DNA from: Trifolium pratense
Taxonomy: Eukaryota; Streptophyta; Magnoliopsida; Fabales; Fabaceae
Length of the DNA stretch: 64,000 nucleotides
NCBI RefSeq assembly: GCF_020283565.1
Contig: NC_060065.1
Coordinates: 32,600,409-32,664,408, forward strand
Reading direction: 5' to 3'
Numbering within the stretch: the first letter of the stretch is position 1; each line of letters starts with the position of its first letter. The translations under genes were made by a program, and so were the position numbers. Below the pieces are notes generated by a model. It did no database searches, had not been told where the DNA came from, and worked only from the letters and a program-made list of their open reading frames with translations. Of this stretch, positions 56,870 to 64,000 are shown in pieces.

Positions 56870-59800
56870 TTACATAACAGAACAAGCATTTGGATTCTCA
56901 TCACTGAAAATCTCAGGTGCATAATAAGCATAATCAACATAGTCTTTTGATGGCCAATATTCGCTACGCTTGATTTCGGTTTTATTATCATCTTCTTCCT
57001 TATTTTCTTCACTTTCTTTTTTCTCTTCTTCTTTTTTCTCTTCCTTTTTCTCCTCTTCTTTCTTCTCTTCTTCCTTCTTTTCTTCCTCCTTCACAATAGA
57101 AGCTTGCTTTTTTGTTCTCTTGAACACTTCATCAACAAGCTTTTCTGGATCAATCACTCCTTTTACTATGGCTTGATCATTTCCCAAATCTGTTTCCACT
57201 GATTCTACTCCTGCATAGATTAGTTAAATTAGTTAGTAAGCATGTAATCATGCACGATGCAAGGGGTTAATGCGCATGCGCTCAATCTAAAAGGATGTTA
57301 GGCACATAATCGTATTCTTACAGTACCTGCATGATGCAGTTATTGATCTCGATCGTCAATTTTAGGCTAAAATTGTTTATTGTGTGTAACAGTGCAGATA
57401 CGGACTTACGGTAGTAAATTTGGTTTTGCTAGACGCAAGTGGTTAATGTGTATCATCTAAAAGGTTCGTCTCAATCTATTGATGAATAATTCTAATAGGT
57501 TCACAAATAGTATTTATTAACTTTTAACCTATCTGAATTATCCACCCCAACAGTGTACCGGTACATATCGAAATAAGATGTGTACCAGAGTGTTCACCTA
57601 GAATTATATGCCAGTGTCTCTCTCAAAGTTTTACAAGAAAAACAAAATCATACAAGAAAAGAGTTCAATTATTTTACAATAATTCAAACGTTTTTGTTGT
57701 GAGTGCACAAGTAGTGGGCAAGGAGACAATTTACAGGAGCAATCAATACTATCAAGAAGATAGAAACAGAACAAATCTTTGTACCTTTAATCTTACGGAT
57801 TCGTTTCTGAATAACTTGAGCACATGCATCACAATGCATTCTAATTTTTAGAACTGTTGTTACCACAGGAGGAGGCTGCTGACAAATAATTCAAACAACT
57901 ATGAGACAAAAATTCCAAAATATTACTGTAATGTATAGTCATAATAATTAACATATAGTATAACATGTAAGCAAGGTCAATTTACTTATAAGAGTAATAC
58001 TATGCTTTTAAAGTTTAAATTCAACCATATGTCATTTGGTCATGCACGCAAACTCTCCTAAAGAGATTTAACGTTGCTGCATGCCCAACCAGAGATCGAA
58101 CCTAAAACCGTAGTTAAGCTAGAAAAGACTTGTGTCATCTCATCAAAGAGCTCTTGGATATAAATCATTTAGGATACATGTTAAAGATTTCAAAATAAAA
58201 ATATTCATTTTAAAAGTCTTACATTTAAATTTTAAAATTAAAATATTACAAGTAATTTCTTTCAATGCAATTTAATGTTTTTAACATGTGACCTTAGCAA
58301 TATTCATCATTTAATTATGGGTCTTGTTAACATGTGCCCTAAGGGCACATGTTAAGATATCCCAATATAGAAAATCAACATTTAATGATACAAGAAATTT
58401 AATGCTTCAAAAGTTAAAATACACAAGTTAGCATTTAATAATTTCCATTTTTGCTTCCTTAACATGTGCCTTAAGGGCACATGTTAACATTCTCCTTTAA
58501 TTATTTGGCCCAAAATAAAGGCATCTACTGTTCTTCTACAAGTTTCAATTTTTGACAATTCAGATATGGGCCATGCATGTGTGGATGTGGGGTTACCAAA
58601 AATGGACCATAAAAATCAGTTATCATCAACAAAGTAGAGAGCTACCTTACCTTGCTGATCTCATCCTCATCCAATCAATAATTGACACCACAACATTAGT
58701 TATTTTAACTTTTAACAGTCACATTGTATTACAATGTTTTTTCCTTTAAATTTTTCTGAAACTCGTGCCATGTCGACACAATGTCACACTGTTCTATCAT
58801 TTATTCAAATTTGGATTGCACGTGGTCGAAATTGCATGTAGTTATGCAGTTAAAATAGATCTGACTGTCTGAATAATATTAGACAGTTTAAATTTAAAAC
58901 ATTCATGTAATTCGATAAAAAAAAAAACAAACTGCATGCAATCCGAATCTATTTATAAACCCCTAAATTTGAATTCAAATTGCTTGTAGTCAGCAATTTA
59001 AAACCTAAATCATCTTATCTCGATCCAGAACTGTCAATACAACAACTACAAGAGTGCAAAAATTGTCGACCTAAAACAATCAAAATTCTCTAAATCTTAT
59101 CTTAATCCAACAATGGCCAATACGATGACTACATGAGTGCCAATACGATGTTTCATATCACAGTATATTCATCAAAATCAAGGTAAACCATCATGTTTTT
59201 TCAAAAGCTACGCTCTTCAACTTTTATAAAATTACGGTGTTTCACTATAATTTTGATAAATCTACCACCATACATTCACATGTTGGGCACCGTAAAACTA
59301 GGAGTTGAGTGCATAAGACATATGGTGAGTCCGTGAGTGTGACCCCATTTTGCTGCAACCAGCATGTCAAGTTGCAAAAAAGAGAGAGAGTGGGGTCAAA
59401 GCCAAAGCCATCTCTTAATTGTCACAGTCTTTGCCATCGTTACATGTGCCCTTATGTAGGGCATCATTTTCCTCATTTTGTTTCGTTACTTTCATGCTAT
59501 GTACAAGTACTAGTGTTCTATACAATCAAATTCATATAAACAACAAAACTAAAAGGGTATGGCTAATGCAATTGGAAACACTATCCATTCAAACTATTTC
59601 ACTAAACAAGCATCCATACATGTTTTTTGGTCATGTACATGTACTATTCCCCATTCATTGGAACTTGATTTCTTCTTGTTGTCAGAGTAATCTTTTATAC
59701 ATTCATGCATACCGTCACACAATTACAACCGTTTAATTTTAATCGGATGGCTCAGAAGCGATGTTTTGTTTTTGGAAAAAATATTCAAAGTATAAAGTCA

Positions 59801-61838
59801 AAATATAAGTTGTGTGATTAATATGTTGGTGTATGTTTGAGTAAATGCATCATGCATGCATTTCATTTCCCTATTCATTTTTTTTTTGTGTTCTCCAAAG
59901 TATAAAAGATTTTTCAACCGTTAAACAATCTCAACCGTTATTCAGAAACTAGATAATTCAAATTACACAATAATTAATAAATTGATTTTAAACAAACTTG
60001 ATAGTGGATTTTCGTTTGAACGGTTGAGACCTGAGTGGGAAAACTTTGTGACATAGTTATTGCAGCAAATCTAAAGTTTAACATTTTTTTTTTGTTAACT
60101 AATCGGTTAGCTCAGTCTCTGCACACAATTGCAGAGACTATTTCCTTGAGTCTTGTGGAACGTAACAAACTCTTTCTAAAAAATTTAACAGTGTTCCATG
60201 TCAAAGTCATAGATTAAACCTAAGATCATGATTAAACTAAAATAGACTCGCATATCATGTTTAACATGAGTTTATTGTACCAAGAAGACAAATAAAAATG
60301 TAAATTATGATGCTATATATAATTAATATTGTGAGTTAACCAAATTAATTATTTAATTATTACCTCATCCTTTGTCAAAAAAAAATAAATTATTACCTCA
60401 TCCTTTTTCTCCTCTGGCTGTGGTGGTGGTGGTGCTTTAATTTCTTCTTCTTTTTTCTCCTCTGGAGGTTTTGGCAAAGGTGAAATAAGTTCCACTTTCT
60501 TACCACTTTTCTTTTGTAGTCTTTTGAGTACCTTTATGGGGTCTGCTGCCTTTCCTTTCACCACCACTTTGCTGCCCTTACTATCTGCACTCACCTCCTC
60601 CACTCCTTTCACACATAAACATGTTTTGTTAATTTAAATCAAAATTATTACTAATTAATTAATAATCCTTAATTTACTATTTTTTTTTTATCTACCTCAC
60701 CTAAGCCTTTATTTATTTTAACAAATTAGTAGCTAAACTAACACATTTTAAATGTGAAAAAATGAAAAATTTATGATTCGAATTCAGACTCCTATATATC
60801 AGCATTCTTATACGACTATTAACTGAGTTGATTTTTATTTATCTTTTTACTTAAGGCAAATGTAGTAATGTACTTTTGTCACTATCTGAATACCTGTTAA
60901 AGTTGAGAATTTTATATACTGACAAATTATTATTTCATCAAGTATGATGTGAAATTCAAAAATCAATCATGGATTGTTTAGATTCCTCTAACAAGCAAAA
61001 AAGGAGGGAAAAAGAGAGAACAAAAGTACCAAGCTGACACTAGTAAATCATATACACTGGCAGTAAATGGGTAGAACTTCAACATAATTTGACTAAGTTT
61101 GGATTTTTAGTGAATTTGGCATAATGGTAAAGTATCACCACTCACCACAATTTTGACATAAAATATGTTAGTTAGTTAAATTATTCTGTCACCGTAATTT
61201 TGTCGAATATATTTTTTTATCGTATAAAATAATAAGTCATTGAAAATATAACACATAAAATGGAGAAATCTTCGTACTCGACCGTGACATCTAACCTAAT
61301 AATTTCAGTATTTCTATCAATTGAGTTAGAAATTGTGAACGCCAAACAAAATTTGAAATACACTCTAATCAAAACATTTGCAGCAGAAAACATGTTTGAC
61401 TAATTAGAATATTGCCTAGGTTAAATTCATGTCAGAAAAATGTCTTAGTGCTTAGACCATGATAATGAAGAAATTAATTAATTATTAATTAAATTAATTA
61501 TTACCTTCAAATCCTTTCAATGCTTTTGCAACTTTCCTTGCACAAGCTTCACAATGCATATCAACCTTGAGCACTATCTCTAGAGGTTGTTCTACTTCTT
61601 CTTCTTTCTTTTCCTCTTTTTTCTCTTCTTCCTTCTTTTCCTCTTTGGTTTCTTCTTTCTTTCCTTCTTCTTTGTTCTCCTTTCAACACCAAAACCAAAA
61701 AAAAAAAAAATTAAAATCCAAATAGAAAATACCAACTCTAAAAGCTTCATATAAGTTAGAGATATGAATATATGATTATATTCAAGAACAAATAAAAATA
61801 AATAAGTTGTGTAAGATAATAACACTTACTTCACCCAT
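56870..61838 (-). CDS. Heavy-metal-associated isoprenylated plant protein, two HMA domains, five exons
   Basis: Exons 61838-61830 (only MGE), 61679-61505, 60605-60397, 57878-57785, 57210-56870; phases agree and give 828 bp, 275 residues. A Lys/Glu-rich N-terminus (about 4-35) leads into HMA domain 1 (about 37-100, metal motif MHCEAC with Cys 46 and 49). A proline and K/E linker (about 103-131) is followed by HMA domain 2 (about 137-200, MHCDAC, Cys 147 and 150). Then comes a long KEEEKK low-complexity stretch and a C-terminal CSVM CaaX box for farnesylation. This is the HIPP layout: a cytosolic, membrane-tethered metal (Cu, Zn or Cd) binder or chaperone. The nine-base first exon is typical of the family and easy to miss. 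Exon 3 has a second in-frame donor 33 bp downstream (see findings). Intron 3 is 2.5 kb and contains MITEs. Metal identity is unknown. Confidence 0.93.
58327..58487. mobile_element. MITE with self-palindromic ends (TTAACATGTGCCC)
   Basis: Each end is itself a hairpin: TTAACATGTGCCCTAAGGGC.. at 58327-58354 and TTAACATGTGCCTTAAGGGC.. at 58459-58487. It sits in intron 3 of the HIPP gene. No clear target duplication. Confidence 0.65.
59140..59290. repeat. Diverged relative of the KINB2-intron fold-back MITE
   Basis: Shares TTTTTCAAAAGCTACGCTCT, AAAATTACGGTGTTTCACT and ATCAAAATC words with 52352-52483, including their inverted arrangement. Boundaries are unclear. Confidence 0.45.
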
Positions 61839-62161
61839 TTCTATGAGATATAGAACAATGGCTTATACTTGAGAAATTTTGCTTGCAATATATACCACTA
61901 ATTGATATGAATGAATGTCTTATTTTTTGTCTTTCTTTTTTGTATTTTGTTGCTCTCTTTTTTTTGTCTAGTTATAGAGCAACCTTAGAGAGTGAGGGGA
62001 AAAACATTAAATTAAGATGGAAATTTTGAAAATCTGAGGTGGAGCATTTATGCATAATAGACATGGAAGGGACCATGGCTGAGTCAGCATGACCTCTAAC
62101 TTTGGGCCTTAGTAAAGACACTAGTACTCTTGTTCCTAATTCTCATCATGTTGTACCAAAT
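61839..62161. other. Upstream region of the HIPP gene
   Basis: About 320 bp between the HIPP start and the Copia LTR. It presumably holds the HIPP promoter, but no convincing TATA box was singled out. The LTR insertion cuts this upstream region. Confidence 0.45.
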
Positions 62162-62791
62162 TGTTGAATATTGCCTTGAAATAATGTAAAAATCAGAAAA
62201 TCATGTTTTGGTAGTCTCTGCCTGCTCACGCCCAGGCGTGGGAGTTGGCGCCCAGGCGTGAAAAACTGGGCTGAACTCAGGTTGCTCACGCCCAGGCGTG
62301 GGAGGCTGCGCCCAGGCGTAGTGTCTGCGGGCCTATATATATGTTATGCGTTTTCTGACTTTTTTAAGGGGATTTTAGGGTTTCAAAGGCTAACAAAAAG
62401 GCTAGGGTTGAGAGATTTCATCTTGGGAAGACTCTAGGGTTAGGGAAACATTCTATCACCTTGGGAAACACTTTCATATTGAATTTCTTGGTCACGGGAA
62501 GAAATTCGGGCTTAGGGTAGATTTAGGAAAAACTCTAAATCTTGTAACTCTTGTGGTGAATTTCATTGTAATCAAGGAACAAGTTTGATAGTGGATCGGA
62601 GAGCTGCTCTCTCCCCCAGAGTAGGTCACATTGACTGAACTGGGTAAACAATTCTCTTGTGTTCTTTTCTTTTATCGCTTTATCTTTTGATTTGTGATTT
62701 TTATTGCCGATCTCATTATTTGATTGCTTAATCGTTATTTGCTCCACACATCAATTATTTTATTGGTGTGATTCAATCCGAATTCACAACA
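62162..62791 (+). repeat. 5' LTR of the partial Copia element
   Basis: TGTTGAATATTGCC at the left, ...ATTCACAACA at the right, about 630 bp. It contains four CGCCCAGGCGT motifs and a TATATATA box near 62333. Confidence 0.7.
62229..62319 (+). repeat. Four regularly spaced CGCCCAGGCGT motifs in the LTR
   Basis: The word starts at 62229, 62249, 62289 and 62309: two pairs each 20 bp apart, with a 60-bp period. Each copy is a near-palindrome (CACGCC-CA-GGCGTG in the first of each pair). They lie about 15-100 bp upstream of the LTR TATA box, so an enhancer role is plausible but inferred. Confidence 0.75.
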
Positions 62792-62793
62792 AT

Positions 62794-62811
62794 TGGCGCC
62801 CACCGTGGGGC
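62794..62811 (+). other. Primer-binding site of the partial Copia
   Basis: TGGCGCCCACCGTGGGGC two bases after the LTR end. It is unlike the TGGTATCAGAGC initiator-Met site used by the Copia at 30070, so a different tRNA primer is implied. Confidence 0.7.
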
Positions 62812-62835
62812 AAAGGATCAAACGATTTAAGTATC

Positions 62836-64000
62836 ATGGGTTCTAAGTGGGACATTGAGAAGTTCACCGGGAGTAACGACTTTGGGTTGTGGAAGGTGAA
62901 GGTGAGGGCAATATTAACACAACAGAAGTGTTCAGAAGCATTGTTAGGAATTGCGAACATGCCTAATACTTTCTCAGCAGCAGAGAAGAACGAGATGAAT
63001 GATAAGGCATTGAGTGCCATTATCTTGTGCCTCGCGGATAATGTGTTGAGAGAAGTAGCAAAGGAGAGGACTGCTGCAGGGATGTGGTCGAAGCTTGATG
63101 CATTATATATGACCAAGTCTTTGGCACATAAGCAGTGTCTGAAAGAACGGTTGTTCTTCTATCGTATGTCGGAGAACAAGTCCGTGGTTGAGCAGCTTTC
63201 GGAGTTCAATAAGATTATTGACGATTTGGCGAACATTGATGTGAACTTGGAGGACGAGGACAAAGCTTTCCACCTATTGTGTGCTTTACCTAAGTCATTT
63301 GAAAACCTCAAGGATGCATTGCTCTATGGAAAAGAAGGTACTATCACCTTGGATGAAGTCCAATCGGCTTTGAGAACCAAGGAGATGACTAAGATGAGAG
63401 ACTTGAGGATTGATGACAGCGGAGAAGGGCTGAATGTGGCGAGAGGAAGAAGCGAGAACAAAAGTAAGGGGAAGGGAAAGAAGCATAGGTCCAAGTCTAG
63501 GTCAAAGGGTGATGGTGGTGGCAAGTTAAAGTGCTATCATTGTCATGAACCAGGTCACTTCAAGAAGGACTGCCCTGAGAGAAGGGGTGGTGGTAGTTCG
63601 TCAGCTCAAATTGTCGTTAGTGAAGAGGAAGGTTATGAGAGTGCAGGAGCATTGACAGTTACAAGTTGGGAACCTGAGAAGAGCTGGGTCATGGACTCGG
63701 GGTGCTCATATCACATTTGTCCAAGAAAGGAGTACTTTGAAACTTTGGAGCTTAAAGAAGGTGGAGTCGTCCGTCTAGGTAACAATAAAGCGTGCAAGGT
63801 TCAAGGTATGGGTACTATTCGTCTTAAAATGTATGACGATCGTGATTTCCTTTTGAAGAATGTGAGGTATATTCCTGAACTTAAAAGAAATTTAATTTCC
63901 ATAAGCATGTTTGATAATCTAGGGTATTGTACTAGGATTGAACGTGGGGTAATGAGAATTTCTAATGGTGCATTAGTAATTGCTAAGGGGTCTAAAATGA
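62836..64000 (+). CDS. Copia gag-pol polyprotein, N-terminal part
   Basis: Open frame of 388 codons from the ATG to the window edge with no stop. The N-terminus (MGSKWDIEKFTGSNDFGLWK) and following ~200 residues are a UBN2/retrotransposon gag domain as in Tork/Tnt1-type elements. A basic Arg/Lys/Ser region precedes a CX2CX4HX4C zinc knuckle (CYHCHEPGHFKKDC, about residue 233). The protease motif MDSGCSYHIC follows at about 285, with Cys where most Copia proteases have Ala (DSGA). The GAG-pre-integrase and the rest of pol lie beyond the window. Confidence 0.92.
   Translation, partial: MGSKWDIEKFTGSNDFGLWKVKVRAILTQQKCSEALLGIANMPNTFSAAEKNEMNDKALSAIILCLADNVLREVAKERTAAGMWSKLDALYMTKSLAHKQCLKERLFFYRMSENKSVVEQLSEFNKIIDDLANIDVNLEDEDKAFHLLCALPKSFENLKDALLYGKEGTITLDEVQSALRTKEMTKMRDLRIDDSGEGLNVARGRSENKSKGKGKKHRSKSRSKGDGGGKLKCYHCHEPGHFKKDCPERRGGGSSSAQIVVSEEEGYESAGALTVTSWEPEKSWVMDSGCSYHICPRKEYFETLELKEGGVVRLGNNKACKVQGMGTIRLKMYDDRDFLLKNVRYIPELKRNLISISMFDNLGYCTRIERGVMRISNGALVIAKGSKM

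Larger units (their letters stand above)
62162..64000 (+). mobile_element. Copia retrotransposon, 5' part (cut by window end)
   Basis: A 5' LTR (62162-62791), primer-binding site, and the start of gag-pol up to the window edge. The left boundary is inferred from the TGTTGAA start matching the CACAACA end. The 3' LTR and target duplication lie outside. Its protease-proximal region is the closest match in this window to the decayed interior of the array at 2559-6112. Confidence 0.85.

Noticed and set aside
56970..57176. Plus-strand Ser/Phe-rich ORF
   Set aside because: Antisense of the Lys/Glu-rich HIPP tail; no independent support.

Overview
This is a 64-kb piece of a plant nuclear genome, AT-rich and packed with transposons. 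Every host gene matches eudicot families. The gene structures (short exons, GT-AG introns), MITE families and low-copy Copia elements point to a legume such as Medicago or Trifolium; that taxonomic call is inference. No prokaryotic, organellar or CRISPR features were seen.

Left part (1-14 kb): MITEs, then a small secreted 8-cysteine-motif (LTP-like) gene on the minus strand, split by a tandem LTR-internal-LTR-internal-LTR Copia derivative (2559-6112) with a 5-bp target duplication. After this come a CACTA fragment, a hAT relic with a perfect 8-bp TSD and a 35-bp G run, and several fold-back MITEs. A second, intact 8-cysteine-motif protein lies at 11367-11780 (-).

Central part (14-39.4 kb): a GT-2-clade trihelix transcription factor (-) and a divergently oriented nine-exon Nudix hydrolase (+). 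A 9617-bp segment runs from inside trihelix exon 2 to beyond the Nudix gene. It is present twice in direct tandem, with a 7-bp CAAATTC microhomology at the breakpoints and no difference seen between copies. Copy 2 carries only the 5' end of the trihelix gene, which becomes a short chimeric ORF. Its complete second Nudix gene has an intact 4920-bp Copia retrotransposon with identical LTRs in it. That Copia is flanked by 301-bp direct repeats instead of a 5-bp TSD, so Nudix exon 4 is duplicated in phase.

Right part (39.4-64 kb): an NF-YB3-like subunit (-), a MULE-type fold-back element, a hAT relic with a CACTA element nested in it, a perfect 144-bp palindrome, a LINE RNase H relic, the SnRK1 beta subunit KINB2 (+, four exons), a two-HMA-domain heavy-metal-associated isoprenylated protein (-, five exons), and the 5' end of a second Copia element (LTR, PBS, gag, protease) cut by the window edge.

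The host genes are unrelated and do not form a pathway. The notable content is structural: how transposons and a microhomology duplication have reshaped genes here. I found no convincing novel defence, toxin or biosynthetic system. The best candidates for something unusual are the 301-bp target duplication with in-phase exon duplication and the three-LTR array.
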